Assembly (NCBI RefSeq): GCF_021347895.1
Contig: NC_067135.1
Location: forward strand, 26,034,441-26,098,440
Direction of reading: 5' to 3'
Length of the DNA: 64,000 nucleotides
Origin: Acanthochromis polyacanthus
Lineage: Eukaryota; Chordata; Actinopteri; Pomacentridae
Positions 1 through 28,965 of this stretch are shown here, piece by piece. The notes beneath the pieces were generated by a model. The model had not been told where the DNA came from and did no database searches. It worked only from the letters and a program-made list of their open reading frames with translations. Within the stretch, counting starts at the first letter, position 1. Each line of letters starts with the position of its first letter. Both the position numbers and the translations under genes were made by a program.

Positions 1-577
1 TTTGAATGACCACAAGTTTAGTCACATCTTCCAATGAATTAGAAAGAAGAATTCAGTTAAATCTTGTGAGTTCATTGACTCAATGACATGAACTTGATCG
101 TCCAGAGAGAGAAGATTTGAGAAAGTCTTCATTTTATTGATGAGACTTTGAAGGAAATGTTTCTGTTGTATCAGATCCTTTAGAGGAATCCCACTTTGAG
201 GTCTTCACTTTTCAGTTTAGGTTAACGCTCTGAACCCCAGAAGCTGCTGGTGGGTTTGAAATAAATGTTATTAAAAAGATAATTCATTTTTAGCCAGAAG
301 CTGTAAAAACAAACAGAAAGAACCTTTAAGTTTTCCAGTTTCCAACAGTCCTTGAACTATTCATGTGTCAAATGATCCAAATCTGAGCTTAAAATCCAGA
401 TTTAATCACAATCACTTCATTCCACATTTCATTTAAAACTTTAAACCATTTGCTCTCACCAGAATATGTTAAAAAAATAGAATAAAATAAATCTGGACTG
501 CTTTTCAAAACCATGAAACAATGAGTGACTTCCTGCCTCCACACACCTGAATAACTGACCTGTGTGTTGTTTCTCAG

Positions 578-2395
578 CTGAAGCTGATAGGACCCATAAC
601 TGTAGAAGAGGTCCATGAACGGGGCTTCTACGTCCGTCTCAAGAACATTTCCTCTGAGGTAATGTTGTTTACATGTAGATGAACCTTCTGAATACTGTGT
701 AAACATGTACAATAAGTTTTATATCAATATGATGATCAAATATATCCACAGATATTCTAAATGGTCCATTACAGTTTTTCTCAATTGATCAGACACTAAC
801 TTCCATTCTCTGCACACATTTCTCATAAACAGGACTCTGCTGTCCAAATGTTGGACACTATTCATGGTTTACACACAGTTTCCAAAACTCTTGTACTCTT
901 TTTGCAAAAGACTGAACATGTTTTTTGCTCATTTGAACACACTTTTTCACTCATAGCACACATTTTTCAAAAAGTAAACACTAGGAAGCAGAATTGGGAA
1001 CAGAACTGAACTGTTCCAACACTGCTGTCACAATTACAGTTTTCCTCTATTGCTAAGACACATTCCTGGAAAGCTGCTCTCCTTTTCCCTAAACTGTGAA
1101 CACAAAACCCAGTTTTCAAGCTACATTCACAAAACCTCTGACTCTTCTTGGAAAACCAAACTTTCACCTCAAAACAGTTCAATCTGTGCTCAAAACTGAA
1201 CTTTGCTGTCAAATCATGCCTCAAGTCAATAAATTAAATACTGAGCAGTCACTAAACACTACATAGAAAAAAGGAAAACACAACGCTCAGGACATGAAGC
1301 GGTAGAAATAAATGGTTATTTAGGCTAAATGCATGTTGTAAAACTAAATACCTGGGCATTTGTAACACTTGTACATAGAAAAAAGAATTAGCAAAAAAAC
1401 ATAAATCCTGTGCATTTACATGGAGCACTTGTACGTAAAAATAAAGCACAAAAATATACAAATGAAGTACAAAGAAAAGAAGTGCATTACTCTGCCACAG
1501 CATCATTTCTCCGTACTGGGTCAGACCACAGGACTTCATCTACATCACAGGACACATTTTCTCTGACCAGAAAAAACCCTGTCATGCCGTATCCATGCTG
1601 CTCTTCTTAGATTTCTATCCATTGTAGTGCCTCACAAACCAGTGCTCTGGCTTATATGTACCCTCACATCATTAGCCACAAGTGTGATCAATTCTGAGTT
1701 GTTGTGTTCAACCGGTGACGCCTGAGCTTTAACTGTGTTTGACTTTTGCCACCAGTGCTCACCATTATGGAACACAGGTGCATCACAATGACAATGTGTT
1801 GACAAGATGTGTCTAAACAGGTGGAAAGGGCTTATGGTTTAGCCAAAAGAGTGACTGATTCAATAAGTGGGTTCAGACAACTGAGAATTTGGTTCAGACA
1901 ATAGAGTTTAGTGTTTTAGTAATTGAGAAAAACTGTAACATCAACATGTAAAGAGGTCATCATTTTATTTGTGGACACCATGTATGAAACACACACTGGA
2001 GATGATTTAGTTTTTCTACCTTTGGTGTCTAATTTTCCTTCTGCAGGAGATAAAACTGGGAGGCTGGAAGTTAGAACTACAGAGAAACAACAGAGAACCA
2101 AACATATTGATGTTTGATGAGTCATTAAAACTTCAGGCTGGAAAGATTCTCACTGTGAGTCTGAACTTTTCACTTTCTGTTACATTTTTACTTTTTAAAA
2201 CTTCTCATTTTTATTCTGTCTGTAAATCTGTGACTGTTTTATTTACTACATTTACAGATACGGGACCCAGACTGGTTCTTCAAACATCCTGATGATGTTG
2301 ATCTGCTGTGGTCAGACATGATGTACTGGAGGCCTGAAGACAAACTGCAGATGAAGCTCATCAGCAACAATGGAGAGATCTTCAGACTGCTGTAA
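578..2395 (+). CDS. Gene Z (3' part): lamin-tail domain end of a butyrophilin-like receptor
   Basis: This is the 3' end of a gene whose earlier exons lie left of the window. Three phase-0 exons, 578-658, 2047-2154 and 2258-2395 (TAA 2393-2395), give 27+36+45 residues. All have AG acceptors and GT donors. Read together they match the lamin-tail fold pattern: RLKNISSE, then GGWKLE, then LQAGKILT, then DDVDLLW and a final [11 protein letters not shown]. There is no CaaX box. Flanking DNA is nearly identical to that around the end of gene B at 43169-44984, so Z should be a B-type gene (V-set, membrane span, coil, LTD). The large intron holds an IS630-like relic. Exon structure is seen directly. 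The LTD call rests on motif recall, not a search. Confidence 0.72.
772..1935 (-). mobile_element. IS630/mariner-like DNA transposon relic (in gene Z)
   Basis: The ends are inverted repeats, CAGTTTTTCTCAATTG on the left and its complement, with one mismatch, on the right, flanked by TA. Gene A's matching intron (about 23460-23530) lacks the insert, so it serves as the empty site. On the minus strand around 1475-1565 the reading frame contains [19 protein letters not shown] then a stop. I recognise this as the C-terminus of a transposase common in fish genomes. Most of the transposase is deleted or scrambled, so the element cannot move by itself. Confidence 0.7.
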
Positions 2396-2399
2396 TGTA

Positions 2400-2405
2400 A
2401 ATAAA
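2400..2405 (+). promoter_or_regulatory. Polyadenylation signal of gene Z
   Basis: AATAAA begins five bases after the stop codon, so the 3' untranslated region is probably very short. The same arrangement follows genes A and B. Confidence 0.5.
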
Positions 2406-2555
2406 CATGAGAAACATCTTTTTTGTTTCTGCATTCATCAAAGTGAGCCTTTGTGTTTTTAAATATAAAATTCAACTTTTTATCATTTTTGTTTTATTTT
2501 CTAAAACTTGTTTTCAAATGTCCATTTTGTATTTTTATCTAATTGTTAAGGAATT

Positions 2556-3051
2556 GTGTGATGTGGAGAGAAGAATCAGGAGACAGACTCAGAGACTCTC
2601 TGAGACTCAGATGCTGATGCTGAGAATAAGGTTTACTGATATCAGGAGAAATGATAGAGAGTAACACAGTGATGAGAGCAGCGGCAGCATCACTTCTGAG
2701 GAGTCTCTCTGGCCTTGGCTTTATATGGAGTTGGAGGAATGTCAAATGTAGGTTACAGTCCAAGTATAGTGACATCTTTGTTCATTAATGGACAGTAATA
2801 TAGTCATGTTTTCTTTACAGCAGTTGTCTCTCACTCACATGTCTTCCTTGGCAGGCGTCTGTCTGTCTCATATTAGGAACAGAGAGTTCATAAACATGTT
2901 TACAGCCTCAATTTAGGAGAAACAGGGTAAAGAGTGACAGCCTGTAGAGTAGTTTGGGGTGACTTGGTACCTACACTTGATTTAAGGATCTAAGGTGACT
3001 GCAGCTGGCAGAAGTAGCAGCAGATGGGATGTCATGAACTAACAGCTGTGA
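2556..3051 (-). mobile_element. Probable solo LTR
   Basis: A 496-bp block is flanked by a 6-bp direct repeat, GGAATT, at 2550-2555 and 3052-3057. Read on the minus strand it has a TATA-like CATATAAAGCC and downstream CT-rich sequence, as in an LTR. No internal retroviral sequence remains. The same block is at 45147-45642 and it is missing behind gene A, so it inserted before the 43-kb duplication. The LTR class is inferred. Confidence 0.45.
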
Positions 3052-5029
3052 GGAATTACCTGAGTCATGAGAAAGAGTCATTTTTCCTTCACATTTATTA
3101 AATCTATGTTCAGTTCTGTGGAAAACTCATTAGGATTGTTGTTTTATCAAAGTTGTAATGAACAGAAGATACAACAGAGAAGACCAGAAATATGTACAAC
3201 ATAAAAACAATCAGAACAAAACGTCTTCTACAGGTTAAAGTCAGTTTTTAGCTTCACCTCCTTTTGCTCTTCTTCAAACTTCATGTGTCGACTGTCTTCA
3301 GGTTTTCTTCAGTAATCTTGTATTTCATTAAATAAATCTTTTTTTTTTTTGCCACTTAACAGAGTTTTTCTTCAGACTTGAACTGTTTTCTGTTTCTCTC
3401 TCTGCAGTGTCAGCTTGTTGTTCTTCTGCTTCCATCTAGAATTCATGGAAAACTGATCCTAGTTTTAATATCAGTTCACATCTGATCCCATCATTTATTA
3501 TCAGTTACAGGAAATATTTACAGAAACATGGAGAAAACCTGCTAAATATGTGATCAGCATCTGGATTTGTTCTTTCTCTTGTGTCTTTGTGTCTGATTTC
3601 AGTCCTACTCTGCCCCCTGCAGGCTTCATTCAGAATAACACCAAGTTAAACAGAGTCCAGATGTTTTAACTGCCATTAAAACCAGGAAATCATAGAAAAT
3701 GAGTCTGTTTTTATCAGAGTGTGTCTGTATTCATGTAGAATGTCCTCATCTGGTTTATAGAAAAGCAAACAAACAGTCAGAGTCTGTTAACAGCAGCAGA
3801 GATGTTGTGGTTCTGCAGAAAGTCTGTGGAGGTTGTGGTCAAAGTTTGAAGTAGAAGAAAATAAACAGAAAAGATCAAATTCTCCTGAAGATGCTCATTT
3901 GTTCAGAGTTTAACAGCAGCTGCTTCAGAACAACAGGTCACATGTGTCCACAAACAGCAAAAGAGTTCAACAGAATTTACAACTAAAATAAATGAAACAG
4001 TGAATCCAGACCAAACACATCAGATGGAATGAACTGGTATAAAAATAGAAGAAAACATCCTAGAATGAACAATAGAAGCACGGTGGGATGTCGTCTGCTT
4101 CAAACTAACATTTCTTTAATGAGCTTTTTCCTGTGTTGTTGCAGTTTAATTTAATCAGACATGTTTGTAGTTTCTCACTCAAATGCAGCATCACAATGAG
4201 GAAAATGCTTCTAAACAAGAGGAACGGAGACAACAAGAACTTCTGTGCAGTCAGACCATGAGGTTCACTGTGTTTGACATTCATCACAACATTTAGCTGT
4301 TTTTCTTCATTTAAATCAACGATTCCAGCAGAAAAGAGCTTCTGCTGGAAGTGAAGTCCATTAGTTTGACACGTTTAAAGGAAATAAAGTCAGAAAATCA
4401 TCACCTGTCAGAGTCACAGCAGCCGTCTTCCTGCAGCTTAAAGAGGAAACAGACCTCAACAGCTCAACAGACGTGATGAAACTCAAAGGAATCAAAGTGA
4501 AGGCAGAAGGAAAATGTTTTGTTCACTTCAGATATTCAGGGTTGATGACTGAGCAGGGCTGGAGTGGGACTCATTTTCAGTCCTGGACTTTCATCCCTCA
4601 GACCGGCCCACTTTAGATCACGACCTGTTCTTATAAAATCATGTAATTATAACCTTACATGTTGAGGCTACAAAAGGGCACTGTTCTGTGAAGCCTTATA
4701 ATTCAGTGTGTTTTTGTAAATTATTTCCAGATCAGTGCAGTAAGGGTTGTTTCACAATGAGGATTTATTCCAACATGAGTTCACATCTCCAACATTATTC
4801 TTTACAACAACATCAGAATCTATATTCTGTTCAAATAAATGTTCAGACATCCAAACCTTAAAAATGAAATCAAAGAAGAAATAAAAAAATAAAATAAAAA
4901 ATGTTGCACTTTCTAAAAACACTCTCATCTCTTTTTCCTCTGCAAGGAATCAGTTCCATCACAACTTAGATTGAACAAACATGAGAACATCAGTTAAAGG
5001 GTAAATCTCCAACACTATTCTCTACAACA

Positions 5030-5236
5030 TCAGAATGTATGAATTATTAAAATACATCCTGTGACTGAGAGCAAAATAATCAGAACAACTGATTGATCTT
5101 CATGTGTCTCATTCCTAACTTGTGGTTCAGGTTCTGCTGCTGAGCTTCTCCCTTGTTCTCTCTGTTCCAACAGATCGTCTGTTCCTTCACTGACAGCAGT
5201 AATCCTCTCATCACTACTGGCTCCAGGCTCTGACAC
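5030..5236 (-). other. Short minus-strand ORF with C-terminal hydrophobic segment
   Basis: A 68-codon frame begins MSEPGASSDERITAVSEG, is acidic and Glu/Gln-rich, and ends in a roughly 18-residue hydrophobic stretch, so it could be a tail-anchored peptide or the last exon of a relic gene. The matching frame at 47606-47812 differs by one visible base, and that change is synonymous. It is absent ahead of gene B. I do not recognise the family. It may simply be non-coding DNA inside the duplicated block. Confidence 0.18.
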
Positions 5237-5630
5237 TAAATCACATTTGAAAAATGCTCAGAATTCTCCCCTTTTTCCAAAGCCTTCTGATCACTTCAGG
5301 TCAGTTTCATTCATGTAGAGCTGAATCATCTTCTCATACAGAGCAGCTCTACTCCATATTCTTCATTAGATTCATTCTAATAATATTCACTCTGGACTTG
5401 TGGATCATGGCTGCTGCTTGCTTCTGGATTTCTTCAGACTCTGAAGGGCTGCAGGACAAGGTTTACCAGCATCATACTATTATTTAAATTATTATGTTCT
5501 ACGCTACAACGACACAAAATTCATTGAGTTGATAATTAATTCACCTGAACGGTGGTTTGTAAACTTACACATCTACCTGTTCCATCGTGCTCATTTGTCA
5601 TTTCAACCCGCGGCTCGTTTCAGAGAAATA

Positions 5631-5765
5631 ATGGCCGATTTCTGCACATTTGTCTGCGTCAGTGGAGGCGGAGGCAGCACAGAGACAGCGGTACCACAGA
5701 ATGATCAACCCAGTACCATAACGGAACACCGGAACACTGGGAAAAGTTCCGGTCCTCCCGGTTAA
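5631..5765 (+). promoter_or_regulatory. 5' leader of gene A with a 44-codon upstream ORF
   Basis: A GC-richer patch just upstream of the proposed start exon contains an ATG-initiated frame (MADFCTFVCVSGGGG...) ending in TAA 24 bases before the gene A start. It is unchanged in gene C (48207-48341) and absent before gene B. It could be a translated upstream ORF or just transcribed leader. No TATA box is assigned. Confidence 0.3.
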
Positions 5766-5788
5766 ACAGTCCGGGTCTGGTCACAGTC

Positions 5789-23977
<18,189 letters not shown>

Positions 23978-23981
23978 TGTG

Positions 23982-23987
23982 AATAAA
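23982..23987 (+). promoter_or_regulatory. Polyadenylation signal of gene A
   Basis: AATAAA four bases after the stop, again implying a very short 3' untranslated region. Confidence 0.5.
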
Positions 23988-24119
23988 CATGTGAAACATC
24001 ATTTTTATTTCTACATTCATCAAAGTGAGTCTTTGTTTTTTTTATAAATATCAAATAACATTATTTTTTATCATTTCTGTTATATTCGAGTTTAATCTTA
24101 GTCTGACTTCAGGCTAATA

Positions 24120-27100
24120 TATATCATCAAGATGGTGCCTGTGTTCGGTTGCGCGTCTGCTGCCTCTCTATATTTGGTGTTTTTTGCTTTATATTGTTTC
24201 GTGTCAACCTTTTGGATCAACAGCAGTGTCTCAGCAATCATCCACTATGATCGCAATATGCTTCTTAGCATTAAAGCAAGAATGGAAAACATTTACTTGG
24301 GAAAGGTACTCTGAATTTTTCCCTCCAAAACTGGAGTGCCCCACGTCGTCACCGGAGTACCTGCTGGTTTCCGGGCGCCCTGGCAGGAGAAGGAGATGGG
24401 GATCCAGAGCTGGTGTACAAGCCAGACTTCGGAAGCGGAGACTCGGTGGACACTCGTCCTGGCTGTTTGGATCCGGTATTCGCGGGAGAGAGCGTTGTCT
24501 GAGAACGGTTGCTTGCTGCGCTTTGGATGGAGACGCTGCCCGTGAGTCACCGTCAGCGTGGATTTCTTCGGACCGGACCTTTCCTCCTCGAGCTGTGCGC
24601 AGTCCCGTACCCCGCTAGCGAGTCCTGTGCCCGGTTACGTGTCGAACTGGGTCGGATCACGGTGTGGAGTCACCAGAGCGACTCTCGGGCCAGCGCGCAT
24701 TGAGCGCGCGCACTCGCTCTATTCGGATTGCTCTGCTTAACGCACTCTCTATTACGAGGAAGACTTTTGCTCTTAACGACCTTTTCACTAAGGAGAAGTT
24801 GGACTTGTTGTGCCTCACAGAGACTTGGCAGCAGGAAAATCAATATGTTCATCTTAAAGAACTTTGTCCCCCAGGCTGCTCCGTGTTCGGGGCACCTCGA
24901 TCTTCGCGCCGTGGAGGCGGATTGGCGCTCATCTTCAGAGACTCTCATCAGTGCAGTTTAATGGACACAACTGAGTTTACCTCCTGTGAGCTTCAGATGT
25001 ATAAGGTGGGTAAGACACACTTCTTTTATTGTGTTCTAGTTAGGGCTGTCAGTTTAACGCATTAATTAGATTAATTAATTATGCTGCAAATTAACGCGTT
25101 AAAAACATTAACTCAATTAATTATGGGTGGCATGTCAATGCGCAAGCATATTAAATTTGGCTCAGTGAGTGACCCGTAGGCTGCAGTGGTACGTCACTTC
25201 CTCCCTCTGCCACTAGTTCAAAGCAGAGTGACAACAAACATGGATGGGACACAGAAAAGCGAGGAGAGTCTACTTGGCCCTTTGAATGGCAAGTTTATTT
25301 ATAAAAAAAACAAAGACGGGACTGTTAACAAGAACGCAGTGATTTGTAGCTTGTGTAAAAAGGAATTTTCGTATCACCAAAGCAGCTCCAGCCTGACTTA
25401 TATTGTTATAAAAAGATAATCTTAAACTTGCTATAAACCATAAACGGGAAGAGAAACATGAAGTTTAGATTATTTTTTAAAACAATGTTCTTGAGAAAAA
25501 TGAAGGGCAATGTTTTGAAACTTGACACTTCAGAACAATTTTTAAATATTTTTGGTCCCCATATGTTAACATCGACAAAATGATTGATTTTTGCAAAAAG
25601 TTGAATCTAAACTTCCACAAGCTGAGGTTGGTTGTATGGATAGTATGAGATGAACTGAAAACAGGTGAGGTGATTTTTGAGACAAACATAGATTATGACT
25701 GGAGATACCCTTTTAAAAGAAATGCCTGTTGGCATTTTGATATTGATGTTGCCTTATTTAGAGGCGTGTTATTCATTTTGAATTGCTGTATTGAGTCAGC
25801 TTTAGTATTCGTTTTGATCGAGAGTTTGCTTATGTGACTATTTGATACTCAGCCTTATCTTATTTCTGAATTTTATTTATTTTATTTAACTGTATTGCAT
25901 TTTTGAATCATGCACTTGGTCTAATTGGTTTGCTGATGTGCTTGACCTTTTTTTCTTTTGAATTTGATTTATGAAGCACACTAAACCAATAAAAATTTGG
26001 AATTCAAATGTTCTCTTCTTGGTGTATTCAATTGATTAGTCATGCACTACAATTTTGTAATGTCCTAGAATTCAAATTCTTTATTTGGGGACCTTTAGCA
26101 GATATGAGATTAAAATGTGATTAATTAATTACAAATCTGTAATTAATTAGATTAATTTTTTTAATCGCCTGACAGCACTAGTTCTACTGTATCGACCCCC
26201 AGATTACCCTCGCCATCCTTGGAGATTTCAACATCCAAGTTGACAATTCGTCCTGTCCATTTGCAGCAGAGCTGCTCGCTCTCATGGAATCTTTTAAGTT
26301 TGTACAGCATTTTTTCTGGAGCTACACAGAAAAAGGCCACACTTTAGATTTAGTTTTCTTTAGTGGATTAAATATTGATCAGCTCTGTGTAAATGATTTC
26401 CAAATCAGTGACCATAGTTGTGTATCTTTTAATTTGTCTTTTGAGAATGAACCTGATGTTTGTAATGTTGTCACACAGAAACGCTTCTTTCATGAAACAA
26501 CATGTGTTGAATTTTGTGCTGCTTTCGATCATACTTCTTTTGCCGAGTGTGATGATGTTGAATCATTTGTAACAGGTTTCAACAACCATTGTTTGTCTGT
26601 TTTAGACATTGTGGCACCTGTAAAAAAGATCTCAGGTTCTTATAAAAAGCCTTGTCCGTGGATGAATGACACCATTTGTACTTTTAGAAGAAAGTGTCGA
26701 AAAGTTGAGCGTCTTTGGAAATCCACCAATTTAGAAGAGCACAGGCTCCACCTTAAAGATTGATGCTGGAGCTGAATAAAAAGGATTAAACAGTCTCGTT
26801 CAATTTATTTTTCAAATCTGATTTCTTCTAATAAGAAAAACTCGAAAGTCCTTTTTGATACAATTGATAATCTTGTTGCGCCTCCTGTACCTCATATCCC
26901 TGTTTATTCGAAGGAGGACTGCAATGATTTTCTGAGGTTTTTTGTGACCAAATTTCAAGACATCAGAGCAAGCATCACTTTACCGCAGTCAACTTTTTTG
27001 CTCTGTTGAATTTGCCCCAATGTGTTCTTGGTCTTCCTTCACTCCTGTTTGCCTACAGGATGTGAAGGTGTTAATAGGAAAAATGAAACTGTCATCAAGT

Positions 27101-28640
27101 CCTACTGACATTGTTCCCACATCTCTGTTTATAAAAACCTTTGACGTTGTTGGCCCTTGGGTTGTAAAACTGATTAATCTTTCTTTTAAATCTGGTTTGG
27201 TTCCCAGCTTTTTTAAACATGCAGTGGTCAACCCTATTCTAAAAAAGCCAAACTTTGATCCTTCTGAGCCTAAAAACTATAGGCCTATTTCAAAACTCCC
27301 TTTTGTGTCCAAAGTTCTGGAAAAAATAGTGGCAGGACAATTGACACATTTTATGGAACAGCAAAACTTGTTTGATTCATTTCAGTCTGGGTTTTTGAAA
27401 ACTGCTCTTGTCAATGTAACAGACGATGTGTTGATGGCTGCAGACTCTTGCCGCTTTACTGTCCTCGTACTTTTAGATTTAACCTCCGCTTTTGATACTG
27501 TAGATCACAGTATATTGATCAGTCGACTTAAAAATGAAATGGGGTTTTCAGGATCTGTCCTCCAATGGTTTTCTTCTTATATACGTGGGAGAACTTTTAA
27601 TGTATCTATTAACAGTGTTATGTCTGATGTCTCTGCTTTGACCTGTGGTGTTGCACAGGGGTCAGTTTTGGGCCCTATTTTATTTTTATTGTATATTTTA
27701 CCCCTGGGACGGATTATTGGTAGCTTTAAAAATGTATCCTACCACCTCTATGCAGATGATATTCAAGTCTATTGTTCTTTTAAAGAGTCTGAAATCCATC
27801 GTTTATCATCATTTCTAGAATGTGTGACCTGCATCAAAGACTGGCTTGCCTCAAACAGATTGCACATATCAAGCAGCATCTTGGTTCACTTGACGCATCT
27901 GTCAAATCCAGCCTTAGAAACCTGGGGGTTGTATTTGACCAGGCCATGTCCTTTGAGGCGCACAGTAAGCAGCTTGTGAGAAATTGTTGTTATCACTTAA
28001 GAAACATTTCAAAAATTCGAAAAATGCTCTCAAAGAAGGATTTGGAAATGGTTATCCATGCTTTTATATCTTCACGGTTGGACTATTGTAACTCTGTTTT
28101 TTCTTGTTTAAATCAGACCTATCTTGAAAAGTTACAACTTGTCCAAAATTTGGCTGTCAGACTGTTGACTGGAACTTCCAAAATGTCCCATATCACTCCT
28201 GTGTTATCAGCCTTACACTGGCTCCCTGTCAAATTCAGGATTGATTTTAAGATTTTAGTTGTCACCTTCAGGGCTTTGCATGGTCAAGCTCCACATTATA
28301 TCCTGGAGATGTTGACTCCTTACTCTCCTGGTCGTGCTCTTCGTTCCTCAGGTCAGAACCTGCTTGTAATCCCTCATGTAAACTTCAGAACTCGAGGACA
28401 GAGATCTTTTCAGTTTGTGGCCCCCACGTTGTGAAATGCTTTGCCTTTGTCTCTGCGTTTTGCAGAATCTGTGGACTGAAGACACTGTTGTTTAGAAGAG
28501 CATTTGGTTGACATTTTTCTTATTCTGTTTTATATATGTATTTTATTGTTTTATATATGTATTTAAAATTGTTTTTTTCTAGTATTTTATTGTAAAGCAC
28601 TTTATGATTTTAATGCATCAGCGCTCTCAACTACCAACAG
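24120..28640 (+). mobile_element. L2/CR1-like LINE, split by a hAT insertion
   Basis: Placed just downstream of gene A. A GC-rich 5' part (AAGATGGTGCC start, Arg-rich frame) is followed by an endonuclease region (LDLLCLTETW, RRGGGLALIFRDS, then GDFNIQVD and HTLDLVF across the insertion) and reverse transcriptase (26989-28434: NYRPISKLPFVSK, DLTSAFDTVDHS, GVAQGSVLGP, catalytic HLYADDIQVY). The 3' end is TTGTAAAGCACTTTATGA. Frameshifts and stops show it is dead. The family is inferred from motif order only. Confidence 0.78.
25041..26180 (+). mobile_element. hAT element with BED-finger relic, nested in the LINE
   Basis: Ends TAGGGCTGTCAG and CTGACAGCACTA form terminal inverted repeats, flanked by an 8-bp target duplication GTTCTAGT / GTTCTACT. 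The frame from 25240 to 25419 includes KFIYKKNKDG, CSLCKKEF and SYHQSSSSLTY, the start of a BED zinc finger. The transposase catalytic region is missing. The insertion splits the LINE endonuclease. Confidence 0.8.
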
Positions 28641-28734
28641 GCCTGCAGTGATTCAAAGGTGAGACGGTTTCGAGCGGGTAGAAGTCAAGAAAGTAAGTTG
28701 AAACATTTTTCAAAGCATCGGTTAGATCGTACAT

Positions 28735-28965
28735 AATAATAATAAAGCATTGCTTTTATATAGCGCTTTTCTAGGCACTCAAAGACGCTTTACAACTGCA
28801 TTGTTCATTCACTCCCAAACACGATGGTGGTAAGCTTCATATGTAGCCACAGCTGCCCTGGGGTAGACTGACAGAAGCGGGGCTGCTAATTCACGCCATC
28901 AGCTCCTTCCCACCACCACCATCCACTCACTCTCACACTGCATTCACCCTACTTTATACACTTGA
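28735..28965 (+). repeat. Fish interspersed repeat
   Basis: Contains TTTATATAGCGCTTTTCTAG and GCCACAGCTGCCCTGG, sequence I recognise as widespread in fish genomes. No coding content. Confidence 0.5.

Larger units (their letters stand above)
2396..5788. other. Intergenic region between gene Z and gene A
   Basis: This stretch holds the polyA signal, the solo LTR and, further right, the 5' flank of gene A. Positions about 3567-3925 are also found at 30799-31168 ahead of gene B. The whole stretch recurs at 44985-48364. I see no convincing gene on the + strand. A short minus-strand frame at 5030-5236 is listed separately. Confidence 0.5.

Noticed and set aside
389..712. Minus-strand ORF of 107 codons, repeated at 42980-43303 and partly at 23152-23421
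   Set aside because: It lies antisense to the first LTD exon and flanking introns and has no recognisable protein features.
578..2395. A stand-alone nuclear lamin gene
   Set aside because: No rod-length coil, nuclear localisation signal or CaaX box. In genes A and B the LTD continues in phase from Ig, membrane and coil exons.
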